This document shows positions 34,882 through 43,332 of a DNA stretch of 64,000 bases, one piece after another. Source of the DNA: Pelomonas sp. Root1237 (GTDB lineage Bacteria; Pseudomonadota; Gammaproteobacteria; Burkholderiales; Burkholderiaceae_C); NCBI RefSeq assembly GCF_001425055.1, contig NZ_LMDK01000002.1, positions 62,001-126,000 of the forward strand. Direction: 5' to 3'. A model generated the notes under the pieces. The model saw nothing but the letters and a program-made list of their open reading frames with translations. It did no database searches and was not told the DNA's origin. Both the position numbers and the translations under genes were made by a program. The first letter of the stretch is position 1. The number at the start of each line of letters is the position of its first letter.

Positions 34882-37290
34882 TCAGGGGTAGCTCAGCGTC
34901 AGCGCATAGCCCTGGGTGCCGCTGCTGCCTGAGTAGGCCCCCACGCGGATGTAGACCGCCAGCGCCGAGCTGCCGGTGTTCTTGTAGCTCAGGGACTCGG
35001 TGCAGGTGGCGCTCTCCGACGAGGTCAGCGTCGTGCCGCTGGCGTTGTGCAAGTAGATGTCGTAGTCATAGGCCGCCGGGCAGCTCATGTCGACACGCAG
35101 CGTCTTGCCTGCGGCCAGCGTGACCTTGAAGTAGTCCTTGTCGCTCGTGGTGGCCATGGTGCCGCTGATCGTCGTCTGGTTGGTGACGACGTTGGCAGTG
35201 GCGATGGTGCCGTTGGACTCGGTCTCGTTCAGCGCCGCGCTGGCATTGCTGATGCTGAAGTTGACGGCCGACGAGGCGCCCGAGTTGCCGGCGGCGTCGT
35301 AGGCGCGGGCGACCAGGCTGTGGCTGCCGTTGGCAAGCGTCGTCGAGTCCAGCGACAGCGAATAGGGCGCGCTGCTGTCGCTGCCCTTCACCGTGCCATC
35401 AACGACGAAGTCCACGCGCGCCACGCCGATGTTGTCGCTCGCCGTGGCCGACAGCGTGACGGTGCCGGACGTGCCGCTCTCGCTGGCCGTCGCGGTCGGC
35501 GGCGTGGTGTCCACCGGCCCGTTGGACTGCGTGACCCAGACGGGCGCTGTCCACAGCATCTTGCCGTCGTTCTGCGTGATCTTGGCGTAATAGAAGTGCT
35601 CGCCGATGGCCGGCGTGGTGCTGGCCGTGCCGCTGCTGGCCAGCAGTGTGACGGTGCCGTTGCGCTTGGGCACGCCTTCGTAGATCTGCACGCTGGTGGC
35701 CGTCTTGCCGCTGTTGCTGGCATAACCGACGCTCAAGGACAGCGTGCCGCTGTTGGTGAAGCGCTCACCCATGACGTGGCCGTTGGCCGTCAGCGCGATC
35801 TGCGCCGTCTTGTCCATCGTCGCGAAGACGCGGCGGGCCTTGATGGCATCGATGAAACTGGCCTTGCTGAGCGCAGTGCCATTCGGGATCAGCACGCCGG
35901 TGCGGTTGGTGTACGACTTGCCCCAGTTGGCGCAGTGGTTGTCCTGGTTGCTGGCGGGCGCCACGTGAAAGCCGCGCTCCAGCATCTTGTTGAAGGCGTC
36001 TTCAAAGTTGCTGAGGCCCGTCTCGGTCTCGGTCGTGTTGGACGAGAACGCCGAGCTGTTCAGGATCTCGCTCAGCACCATGACCTCGTCGCCATCGGCG
36101 CTGTAGCCCAGCGCTGTGCCACCGACAAGGAACTGGCCGGTCGTGTCGGGATGGTTGAACTGGCCGACAAGGCCGAGCTGGCGCATCGTCGCGTACAAGG
36201 CCGCGTAGTCGCTCTTGGCCGTGAAGCGGTCGCCAAAAAGCTGGTTGCTGCTGTTGTATTCCCAGGCGAACAACTCCGTGCTGTTGAAGATGTTCATGTG
36301 GCCGCCATTGCTGATGACGCCCCACTCCATGCCGTAGATCGCGAGGTAGTTCGATGTCGTCGCGGCGGTGGCGGCTACCAGGCCGGCCTGGTAGCGGCTC
36401 TTGGCGGTGGCGGCGCTGCCGCTGGCGTTGGTGCTCGAGGAGCCGTCGAAGTAGTGGTTGTGCTCGGACGACATCAGGATGTCCAGGCCGGCCGTCTTGC
36501 CATAGGCGAAGGCGTCGGCCGGGCCGAAGGCGCCGGTCTGCGCGGGCTGCGAAGACGAGCAGCTGCCCAGTGCCCCGCCGCCGTCGGAGTCATTCGTCTG
36601 GCTGTGCAGATTGGCGTAGTAGACCGTGTAGGGTAGGCTGTTGATGGCCGGTGCCGATTGCGCCTTGACGAGGCCGCGGCCGGCGGCCGTGGGCATGGCC
36701 GCATAGGGCGGCAGGTCGACGCTGGCCGGCTGGCCGAGGGCAACCGGCCATTGCTGCTCGGCATGGTCCAGCGGCGCGGCAGCGGCCAGCAGGCGCTCGG
36801 CGCGGCCGGTGGTCGCACCCTGGCTCAGCGCGGTGGCGGCGTCGAGGCTCGCGGCTTCGAGCTTGAGCTGGTAGAGGCCATCGGCCAGTGCCGTGCCGCC
36901 GGTGCCGCGGCCGGCCCAGCGCACGCTGGCCACCACCGGCGCACCGGCATAGCGCGATTCGCCGCTCCAGCGCTGCAGCACGTGGCCCTGCGCGTCGACG
37001 AGGCTGAGCGCCCACGCAAAGACCTGGCCGTCGGCAATGCCGGGGTGGTCCATCTGCACGCTGAACACGCGCTCGCCGCTGGCGGCCGTGACCGCGAAAG
37101 GCGCGGACAGCGTGGCCGAGAACTCGTGGTGGTCCGGGTCCTTGGCGCGCGGGCGCGCGGCGGCGGCTTTGGCCAGCTCGCTTTCGGCCTGGGAAGCTTG
37201 GGAAGAGACTTGGGGGTCGTTGCTGCCACCACCGCAGGCTGCAAGCAGCAGCACGAGCAGGGTGGGCGGAAGATGGCGGGCAAGGGTCAT
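34882..37290 (-). CDS. PHP-domain lipoprotein with Ig-like and PPC domains
   Basis: 802 residues. MTLARHLPPTLLVLLLAAC is a lipoprotein signal with lipobox LAAC. After a beta-rich region, a PHP-like metal phosphoesterase fold starts near residue 205: YYANLHSQTNDSDGG, SSEHNHYFDG, GMEWGVISNGGHMNIF, QFNHPDTTG and SNQDNHCANWG keep the His/Asp/Glu metal ligands. An Ig-like domain (about 590-680, DTTPPTATASESG to ARAYDAAGNSG) and a pre-peptidase C-terminal domain (about 690-800, ALNETESNGTIATANVV to YALTLSYP) follow. It is probably an exported, surface-exposed phosphoesterase or hydrolase. Substrate unknown; no neighbour explains it. Confidence 0.75.
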   Translation of the reverse strand: MTLARHLPPTLLVLLLAACGGGSNDPQVSSQASQAESELAKAAAARPRAKDPDHHEFSATLSAPFAVTAASGERVFSVQMDHPGIADGQVFAWALSLVDAQGHVLQRWSGESRYAGAPVVASVRWAGRGTGGTALADGLYQLKLEAASLDAATALSQGATTGRAERLLAAAAPLDHAEQQWPVALGQPASVDLPPYAAMPTAAGRGLVKAQSAPAINSLPYTVYYANLHSQTNDSDGGGALGSCSSSQPAQTGAFGPADAFAYGKTAGLDILMSSEHNHYFDGSSSTNASGSAATAKSRYQAGLVAATAATTSNYLAIYGMEWGVISNGGHMNIFNSTELFAWEYNSSNQLFGDRFTAKSDYAALYATMRQLGLVGQFNHPDTTGQFLVGGTALGYSADGDEVMVLSEILNSSAFSSNTTETETGLSNFEDAFNKMLERGFHVAPASNQDNHCANWGKSYTNRTGVLIPNGTALSKASFIDAIKARRVFATMDKTAQIALTANGHVMGERFTNSGTLSLSVGYASNSGKTATSVQIYEGVPKRNGTVTLLASSGTASTTPAIGEHFYYAKITQNDGKMLWTAPVWVTQSNGPVDTTPPTATASESGTSGTVTLSATASDNIGVARVDFVVDGTVKGSDSSAPYSLSLDSTTLANGSHSLVARAYDAAGNSGASSAVNFSISNASAALNETESNGTIATANVVTNQTTISGTMATTSDKDYFKVTLAAGKTLRVDMSCPAAYDYDIYLHNASGTTLTSSESATCTESLSYKNTGSSALAVYIRVGAYSGSSGTQGYALTLSYP

Positions 37291-37422
37291 GTCGCGTCCT
37301 CGGCTGGTGCCAGCGGTGGCCGGCAAAGCGGCGGACTGTGGTGGCGCCGCCAAGCCGAGTCCATGCGGGCCTTCCTGTCACCGATTCAGGCTCAGGTCGG
37401 CCCCGAGGTCTTCAAACGCGCG

Positions 37423-38658
37423 TCACACGGGGCGGCGATCCTCGATGACCCGGCCGTCGTTGGGCAGGCTGCCCGCCGCCAGCAGCTCGACCTCGCCCCG
37501 CAGCTTGGTGATGTCGCGCAGCGCCGTCTGCAGCTGCTCCACCAGGCCCTCGGCCGGCGCGGCCTCAAGCTGCAGGCACATGCGGTCATTGGCCAGCTCG
37601 CCGTCGACGATGAGGCGCGCCCGGCCGCGCTGGCCACAGCGCGCCAGCACCTCGGCCACTTGGCCCGCGTGCACGAACATGCCACGCACCTTGGCCGACT
37701 GGTCCGCCCGGCCCAGCCAGCCGCGCAGGCGCTGGTTGGTGCGGCCACAAGGACTGGCACCGGCCAGCACGGCAGAGAGGTCGCCGGTGGCAAAGCGGAT
37801 CAGCGGGTAGCCGGCGCTCAGCGTCGTCACGATGACTTCGCCGACCTCGCCGTCCGGCACAGGCTCAGCAGAGCCGGGCCGCACGATCTCGACGATGACG
37901 CCTTCGTCGACGACCAGGCCTTCACGCGCCGTGGTCTGGTAGGCGATGAGGCCGAGGTCGGCCGTCGCATAGCACTGGTAGGCATCGACGCCGCGTGCGG
38001 AAAACCATGCAACGAGCGCCGGCGGGCAGGCCTCACCGCTGACCAGGGCACACTGCAGATAAGGCAGCACGTGCCCGCCCTCGGCCGCCTTCTCGAGCAA
38101 GATGCGCAGCAGGCTGGGCGTGCCGGCATAGGCCTCGGGCTGCAGGTCCAGGAGGGCCTGCAGCTGCAATTCGGTATTGCCAATGCCGCCGGGAAAGCTG
38201 GCAGCACCGATGGCGCGCAGGCCCGCTTCCATCATGGCGCCAGCCGGGGTCAGGTGATAGCTGAAGCCCACATGCGCGAGCTGGCCGGCGCGGATGCCCG
38301 CCGCATGCAGTGCGCGGGCGACGCGCCAGGGGTCGGCGCCGTCGGCATCGGGCTCGGGTTCGTAGAGCGGCCCGGGCGACTGGAAGATGCGCCGCGGCAT
38401 GCCGGCCGCAAATCCGCCCAAGCGCAGTGCGCGCCGAGCGGCCTGGGCGGCGGCGAGGCTGCTCTTGCGCGTCAGCGGCAACGTGGCCAGCGCGGCCCGC
38501 GACGTGATCGCGTTCGCATCGACGCCGACCAACAGCTCGGTGTAGGCCGGACTGCTGGATTGGGCATGCGCGATCTGTTCCGGCAGCGCAGCCATCAGCG
38601 CGGCCTCACGCGCGGCCGGGTCGCGCGTCTCCAGCGCGTCGAAGAACTCCGAGCTCAT
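37423..38658 (-). CDS. PaaK-like AMP-binding acyl-CoA ligase
   Basis: 411 residues, similar in length to phenylacetate-CoA ligases (about 430). SSPAYTELL near the N terminus, HVGFSYHLTPAGAMMEAGLRAIGA, VSGEACPPALVAWFSARGVDAYQCYATADLGLIAY (adenine-binding motif with ATAD in place of YG.TE) and GEVIVTTLSAGYPLIRFATGDLS match PaaK. Such enzymes activate aromatic or related acids to CoA thioesters. It is the last gene of the liv-type cluster, so its substrate is probably what that transporter imports. A repeat element separates it from the 99-residue gene. Confidence 0.82.
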   Translation of the reverse strand: MSSEFFDALETRDPAAREAALMAALPEQIAHAQSSSPAYTELLVGVDANAITSRAALATLPLTRKSSLAAAQAARRALRLGGFAAGMPRRIFQSPGPLYEPEPDADGADPWRVARALHAAGIRAGQLAHVGFSYHLTPAGAMMEAGLRAIGAASFPGGIGNTELQLQALLDLQPEAYAGTPSLLRILLEKAAEGGHVLPYLQCALVSGEACPPALVAWFSARGVDAYQCYATADLGLIAYQTTAREGLVVDEGVIVEIVRPGSAEPVPDGEVGEVIVTTLSAGYPLIRFATGDLSAVLAGASPCGRTNQRLRGWLGRADQSAKVRGMFVHAGQVAEVLARCGQRGRARLIVDGELANDRMCLQLEAAPAEGLVEQLQTALRDITKLRGEVELLAAGSLPNDGRVIEDRRPV

Positions 38659-38686
38659 TGGTGCACCCTTCGGCCTACGGTCTGTC

Positions 38687-38724
38687 CCGCCAAGCGGGAG
38701 CGAGCTTGCTTGGGGCGGCCCGGC
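38687..38724. repeat. GC-rich intergenic repeat upstream of the PaaK-like gene
   Basis: CCGCCAAGC (38687-38695) and GCTTGGGGCGG (38708-38718) form a stem. GCTTGGGGCGGCCCGGC (38708-38724) is the exact inverse of the 17-mer found between tatB and tatC, so it belongs to the same dispersed repeat family. Confidence 0.65.
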
Positions 38725-38731
38725 GCGGCGC

Positions 38732-39031
38732 TCACTCCTCGTCCTTCCAACGCGTGAGCCGGCGCTTGATCTCGTCCTGCAACTTGCGCAGCTCGGTCGC
38801 GGACTTCAGCGTGAAGGTGTCCCACTCGGGCGTGCGCGCCGGGCGCTTGGTGAGCTGGACCTTGACGGTCGCACCCTCCACCGCCAGCTTGAGCACCACG
38901 TCGGCGCCCAGCATCCAGCCTTCGCCCCGCTCGGCCAGCACGCGTTGGTCGCGCGCGAAGCGCTTCATCGTCAGCAGCGCCGAATCCGCATCAAAAGGTG
39001 GCGGCGCCATCTCCCAGTTGTCGTCACTCAT
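38732..39031 (-). CDS. Conserved small protein between livF and the PaaK-like ligase
   Basis: 99 residues, acidic N terminus (MSDDNWEMAPPPFDADSALL) and basic C terminus (KLQDEIKRRLTRWKDEE). No signal peptide or membrane segment. Its start overlaps the livF stop by 4 bases, so it is translated with the transporter ATPase. The C-terminal helix could be a short coiled coil. Not recognised; function unknown. Confidence 0.7.
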   Translation of the reverse strand: MSDDNWEMAPPPFDADSALLTMKRFARDQRVLAERGEGWMLGADVVLKLAVEGATVKVQLTKRPARTPEWDTFTLKSATELRKLQDEIKRRLTRWKDEE

Positions 39032-39834
39032 GCCAGCCACCTCTTCCTTCGCTTGTAGCTCTTCACGTCCTTGAAACTGCGTCGCCCTTCCCCGCCCACG
39101 CCGAGATAGAACTCCTTGACGTCCTCGTTCTCGCGCAATGCGCTGGCAGCGCCGTCCATGACGACGCGGCCGTTCTCCAGGATGTAGCCGTAGTCGGCAT
39201 AACGCAGCGCCATGCTGGTGTTCTGCTCGGCCAGCAGGAAGGTCGTCCTCTCCTTGGTGTTGAGGTCGCGCACGATCTCGAACACCTCCTCGACGATCTG
39301 CGGCGCCAGGCCCATGGACGGCTCGTCCAGCAACACCATCTTGGGGTTGGCCATCAGCGCGCGGCCGATGGCGCACATCTGCTGCTCGCCGCCCGACGTG
39401 TAGGCCGCCTGGCTGGTGCGGCGCGTCTTCAGGCGCGGGAAGTAGGTGTAGACCTTGTCCAGCGTCGCCGCCACGGCCCCACGCCCGTCCTTGCGCGTGT
39501 AGGCGCCGGTCATCAGGTTCTCCTCGATGGTCAGGTGGGCGAAGCAGTGCCGGCCCTCCATGACCTGCACCACCCCGCGCTCCACCATGGCCGAGGTGGA
39601 CAGCTTCTCGATGCGCTCGCCGCGCAGCTCGATGCTGCCCTTAGTGACCTCGCCGCGCTCGCCTTCCAGCAGGTTGGACACCGCGCGCAGCGTGGTGGTC
39701 TTGCCGGCGCCATTGCCCCCCAGCAAGGCCACCACCTGGCCCTCGGCTACCTGCAGGGACACGCCCTTGAGCACGAGGATGACGTGGTTGTAGATGACTT
39801 CGATGCCGTTGACGTTCAGGAGGGGGGCTGTCAT
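39028..39834 (-). CDS. livF: Branched-chain-type ABC transporter ATPase (LivF-like)
   Basis: 268 residues. Walker A GGNGAGKTT, Walker B MVLLDEPSMGLAP and a signature motif that reads YTSGGEQQ instead of the usual LSGGEQQ. A basic C-terminal extension (RRSFKDVKSYKRRKRWLA) is longer than in amino acid LivF proteins and is typical of a Burkholderiales subgroup located next to acyl-CoA ligases. With LivG, LivH, LivM and the binding protein it forms a HAAT-type importer. Confidence 0.9.
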   Translation of the reverse strand: MTAPLLNVNGIEVIYNHVILVLKGVSLQVAEGQVVALLGGNGAGKTTTLRAVSNLLEGERGEVTKGSIELRGERIEKLSTSAMVERGVVQVMEGRHCFAHLTIEENLMTGAYTRKDGRGAVAATLDKVYTYFPRLKTRRTSQAAYTSGGEQQMCAIGRALMANPKMVLLDEPSMGLAPQIVEEVFEIVRDLNTKERTTFLLAEQNTSMALRYADYGYILENGRVVMDGAASALRENEDVKEFYLGVGGEGRRSFKDVKSYKRRKRWLA

Positions 39835-39874
39835 CGCAACTCTTTCCTCAGCATGGATGCTCTCGCGGGTGGCG

Positions 39875-39938
39875 CCCCTCCCCGTGGGGGAGGGGACAGG
39901 GGTGGGGCCTCAGCACCCCGCCCTCACGGAGGGCGGGG
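39875..39938. repeat. Tandem GC-rich hairpins between binding-protein gene and livF
   Basis: CCCCTCCCC-GTG-GGGGAGGGG (39875-39895) and CCCCGCCCTC-ACG-GAGGGCGGGG (39916-39938) are perfect stems with 3-base loops in a 156-base gap. This is a known style of Burkholderiales intergenic repeat. In an operon they may shield the upstream binding-protein mRNA from decay. Confidence 0.7.
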
Positions 39939-39970
39939 AAGGGGTGGGAGCGGGGCATTGCCAGCTCGAA

Positions 39971-39997
39971 GAGCTGAGCCGCCGCGCGGCTCAGCTC
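39971..39997. other. Perfect 12-bp stem-loop across the stop codon of the binding-protein gene
   Basis: GAGCTGAGCCGC (39971-39982) and GCGGCTCAGCTC (39986-39997) form a perfect stem with loop CGC. The stop codon of the substrate-binding-protein gene (39993-39991) is inside the stem. No T-run follows on the minus strand. Confidence 0.75.
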
Positions 39998-41307
39998 TGG
40001 CACTCAGCAGGCGTCCGCCGAGTAAGCTTCTTCTCTCCCGCGTACTTGTCCGCCGCCGCCTTCACCATCGGCTTGATGATCTGTGCGTCCGCCTCGTACC
40101 AATCGCTGCTGAAGCTCCACTTCGCGCCGTCCCAGGTGTGGATGCGCGCCCAGGTCGAACCCTGGTGGTCATAGCAGCTGGTGCTGATCGGGCGGATCAC
40201 GCCGTTCAGGCCCAGCGAGGCCAGCTTCTTGTCGTCCAGCGCCAGGTTCTCCAGGCCCCAGCGCACTTGCTCGCCGGTCATGACCTTGCCCTTGCCGAAA
40301 CGCTCCTGCGCACGCCGCACGGCCTCCACGCCGAGCGCCTGGATGACCAGGCCGCGCGTGTAGAGCACCGAGCCGACCTCGTCCTTCGGGCCCGTGCCCT
40401 GTCCCTTCTCATGCACGAGCTTGAGGATGTCCTGGATGACCTTCGGGGTCTGGCCGGAGGTGTTCAGGTTCAACGCGTTGTAGCCCTTGGCGCCCTCGCC
40501 CACGTCCTTCACATCGGGCTCGGCGCCCGACCACCAGACGCCATACATCTTGTCGCGCGGGTAGCCGGTGGCCTGGGCCTCTTTCAGCGCGGTGGAGTTC
40601 ATGACGCCCCAGCCCCACAGCAGCGTGTAGTCGGGCTTTTGCTGGCGCACCTGCAGCCAGGCGCTCTTCTGCTCCACGCCGGGCGCGGTGACCGGGATCT
40701 TCACCAGCTCGAAACCATGCATCTTGCTGCGCTCTTCCAGCAGCGGGATGGGCTCCTTGCCGAAAGGGCTGTCGTGATAGACCAGGGCGATCTTCTTGCC
40801 CTTGAGCTTGTCCAGGCCGCCTTCCTTCTTGGCGATGTGCTGGATGAGGATGTCGGCCGCCGTCCAGTAGCTGCCCATCAGCGGGAAGTTCCACGCGAAT
40901 ACGCCGCCATCGGCCGAAGCGGACAGGCCGTAGCCCAGCGTGATCAGCGGGATCTTGTCGTTGGGCACCTTGTCGGTCAGCGCAAAGGTGATGCCGGTGG
41001 CCTGCGGGTCGAACAGCGTCGCGCCCTTGCCCTTCAAGCGCTCATAGCACTCCACGCCCTTGTCGGTGGCATAGCCGGTCTCGCACTCCTCGAACGTGAG
41101 CTTCACGCCGTTGACGCCGCCATCGCGGGCGTTGATGAGCTTGATGTAGTCCTGCTTGCCATTGGCCCAGGGCGTGCCATTGGGTGAGTAAGGGCCCGTG
41201 CGATACACCAGCAACGGGAAGAACTGCTCCTTGGCTTGCGCCATAGCCGCGGGGGCCGCGAAGAGTTGCAGGGCGGCCAGGGCCGCGCAGGTGATGAGAG
41301 TCTTCAT
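39991..41307 (-). CDS. Branched-chain-type ABC transporter substrate-binding protein (LivK-like)
   Basis: 438 residues with a signal peptide (MKTLITCAALAALQLFAAPAAMAQ). The mature part is a type I periplasmic binding protein: FFPLLVYRTGPYSPNGTPWANGKQDYIKLINARDGGVNGVKLTFEECETGYATDKGVECYERLKGKG. It is about 60 residues longer than LivJ/LivK and belongs to the subgroup associated with acid-importing liv clusters in Burkholderiales. AAGGAG lies upstream of the ATG. Ligand unknown; an aromatic or aliphatic acid is inferred from the flanking CoA ligases. Confidence 0.88.
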   Translation of the reverse strand: MKTLITCAALAALQLFAAPAAMAQAKEQFFPLLVYRTGPYSPNGTPWANGKQDYIKLINARDGGVNGVKLTFEECETGYATDKGVECYERLKGKGATLFDPQATGITFALTDKVPNDKIPLITLGYGLSASADGGVFAWNFPLMGSYWTAADILIQHIAKKEGGLDKLKGKKIALVYHDSPFGKEPIPLLEERSKMHGFELVKIPVTAPGVEQKSAWLQVRQQKPDYTLLWGWGVMNSTALKEAQATGYPRDKMYGVWWSGAEPDVKDVGEGAKGYNALNLNTSGQTPKVIQDILKLVHEKGQGTGPKDEVGSVLYTRGLVIQALGVEAVRRAQERFGKGKVMTGEQVRWGLENLALDDKKLASLGLNGVIRPISTSCYDHQGSTWARIHTWDGAKWSFSSDWYEADAQIIKPMVKAAADKYAGEKKLTRRTPAECQS

Positions 41308-41334
41308 GGGGCTGTCTCCTTGTCGTTGTGGGTA

Positions 41335-42399
41335 TCAATGCGGGAAGGGCCAGAGTCTGAGCTTTTCCTTGGCGGTCGCCCAGAGTCGCGCGAGGCCGTG
41401 TGGTTCCTTGATCAGGAAGAACACGATGAGGGCGCCGAAGATCATCAGCGCGAGGTGCGAGGCGGTGGCGGTGTCGATCGGCAGGCCGGTCCAGTAGGGC
41501 AGCTTGTCCAGGATCAGCGGCAGCACGACGATGAAGGCCGCGCCGAAGAAGGCGCCCGAGATCGAACCCAGGCCGCCGATGATGACCATGAAGAGCAGGT
41601 CGAAGCTGCGGTTGATGCCGAAGGCGGCCGGCTCCCACGAACCCAGGTGCACGAAGCCCCACAGCGCACCGGCCACGCCGATGATGAAGCTGCTGACGGC
41701 AAAGGCGCTGAGCTTGGCCTGCATGGGGCGGATGCCGATGACGGCGGCCGCCACATCCATGTCGCGCATGGCCATCCACGACCGGCCGATGTGGCCGCGC
41801 ACGAGGTTCTTGGTTGCCAGCGAGAAGACGACGACGAAGGCCAGGCACAGCAAGTAGCGCGATGCCGGCGACTCGACGCTGAAGCCGAAGAGGCTCAGCC
41901 CCGCCACACTGACCGACCCTGAGGAAGAACCGTTGGTGACCCAGGGCAGGCGCAGGCAGGCCCAGTCGACAAAGAACTGCGCCGCCAAAGTTGCCACCGC
42001 GAGGTAGAGGCCCTTGATGCGCAGCGACGGCAGGCCAAAGGCCACGCCCAGCACGGTGGCACCCAAGCCGCCGGCCAACAGCGACACGATCAGCGGCATG
42101 CCCTCGAAGCGAGCCTGGCAGTTGTAGGCCACATAGGCGCCCACGGCCATGAAAGCGCCCGAGCCCAGCGAGATCTGTCCGCAGTAGCCGACCAGCACGT
42201 TCAGGCCTAAAGCGGCGAGGGACAGGATCAGGAAGGGGATGAAGATGGCGCGCAGCAGGTACTCGCTGGACACCAGCGGAACGACGACAAACGCAGCGAT
42301 CAGCATCAGCGCCATTGCGATGCGATCCTGCCGGATGGGCAGGATCTGGCTGTCCGCCGAGTAGCTGGTCTTGAACTGGCCGTTCTCTCTGTACAGCAT
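41335..42399 (-). CDS. livM: Branched-chain-type ABC transporter permease (LivM-like)
   Basis: 354 residues with about ten hydrophobic segments. GYCGQISLGSGAFMAVGAYVAY near residue 75 and IGRSWMAMRDMDVAAAVIGIRPMQAKLSAFAVSSF are the LivM-type motifs, the latter being the ATPase-contacting loop. It starts 3 bases after the livH stop. An N-terminal extension (YRENGQFKTSYSADSQILPIRQDR) precedes the first membrane helix. Confidence 0.92.
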   Translation of the reverse strand: MLYRENGQFKTSYSADSQILPIRQDRIAMALMLIAAFVVVPLVSSEYLLRAIFIPFLILSLAALGLNVLVGYCGQISLGSGAFMAVGAYVAYNCQARFEGMPLIVSLLAGGLGATVLGVAFGLPSLRIKGLYLAVATLAAQFFVDWACLRLPWVTNGSSSGSVSVAGLSLFGFSVESPASRYLLCLAFVVVFSLATKNLVRGHIGRSWMAMRDMDVAAAVIGIRPMQAKLSAFAVSSFIIGVAGALWGFVHLGSWEPAAFGINRSFDLLFMVIIGGLGSISGAFFGAAFIVVLPLILDKLPYWTGLPIDTATASHLALMIFGALIVFFLIKEPHGLARLWATAKEKLRLWPFPH

Positions 42400-42402
42400 G
42401 GT

Positions 42403-43332
42403 TCAAACCCGATCAATGATCTTCTCGCCAAACAGCCCTTGAGGCCTGACGAGCAGCACGACAAGAACCAGCACGTAACCGAACCAGTATTCGATGCCGC
42501 CGCCGAGCATGGGGCCCAGGTAAGCCTCGGACAACTTCTCGCCAACACCGATCAAGAGTCCGCCGACGATGGCACCCGGCACGCTGGTCAGCCCGCCGAG
42601 GATGACGACCGGCAACGCCTTCAGCGCGACAAGAGACAGCGAGAACTGCACCCCCAGCTTGCTGCCCCAGATCATCCCGGCCACCAGCGCGACGAAGCCG
42701 GCCACGCTCCAGACGATGACCCAGATGCGCGACAGCGGGATGCCGATGCTCTGTGCGGCCTGGTGGTCGTCAGCCACGGCGCGCAGCGCGCGGCCGGTGG
42801 CGGTCTTCTGGAAGAACAGCGACAGCCCCGCGACCAATGCTGCCGCGATCAGCGCGGCATAGAGGTCTTCCTTGCTGACGAGGATGCCGCCCTGAAAGAC
42901 GTCCTCGAACAGGAACATCGGGTCCTTGGGCAGGCCGATGTCGATCTTGTAGATGTCGTTGCCGAACAGCGTCTGGCCCAGGCCTTCAAGCAGGTAGGCG
43001 ATGCCGAGCGTGGCCATCAACAGCGTCACGCCTTCCTGGTTGACGAGCTTGGACAGCGCCAGCCTCTCCACCAGCCAGGCGACAACGACCATCACCGCAA
43101 GCGCGCCCACGAAGGCCAGCAGGTTGACGACGACCTTGCCGTCCAGGCCTGTGTATTTCTGAATCCACTCGGCAAAGCGCGCCATCGCCAGCGCTGCAAA
43201 CAACACCATCGCGCCCTGGGCGAAGTTGAAGACGCCGCTGGCCTTGAAGATCAGCACGAAGCCCAACGCAATCAGCGAATAGAGCATCCCGGCCATCAGG
43301 CCGCCGATCAGGGTTTCGAGGAAGGGTCCCAT
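42403..43332 (-). CDS. livH: Branched-chain-type ABC transporter permease (LivH-like)
   Basis: 309 residues, about eight hydrophobic segments. IGGLMAGMLYSLIALGFVLIFKASGVFNFAQGAMVLFAAL at the N terminus and GRALRAVADDHQAAQSIGIPLSRIWVIVWSVAGF are diagnostic for LivH. Its start coincides with the last base of the livG stop region, so the two are coupled. Confidence 0.93.
   Translation of the reverse strand: MGPFLETLIGGLMAGMLYSLIALGFVLIFKASGVFNFAQGAMVLFAALAMARFAEWIQKYTGLDGKVVVNLLAFVGALAVMVVVAWLVERLALSKLVNQEGVTLLMATLGIAYLLEGLGQTLFGNDIYKIDIGLPKDPMFLFEDVFQGGILVSKEDLYAALIAAALVAGLSLFFQKTATGRALRAVADDHQAAQSIGIPLSRIWVIVWSVAGFVALVAGMIWGSKLGVQFSLSLVALKALPVVILGGLTSVPGAIVGGLLIGVGEKLSEAYLGPMLGGGIEYWFGYVLVLVVLLVRPQGLFGEKIIDRV

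Noticed and set aside
35047-36636. 529-codon open frame antisense to the PHP-domain lipoprotein
   Set aside because: Composition is a shadow of the coding strand, rich in Arg/Gly/Ala/Val without recognisable motifs.
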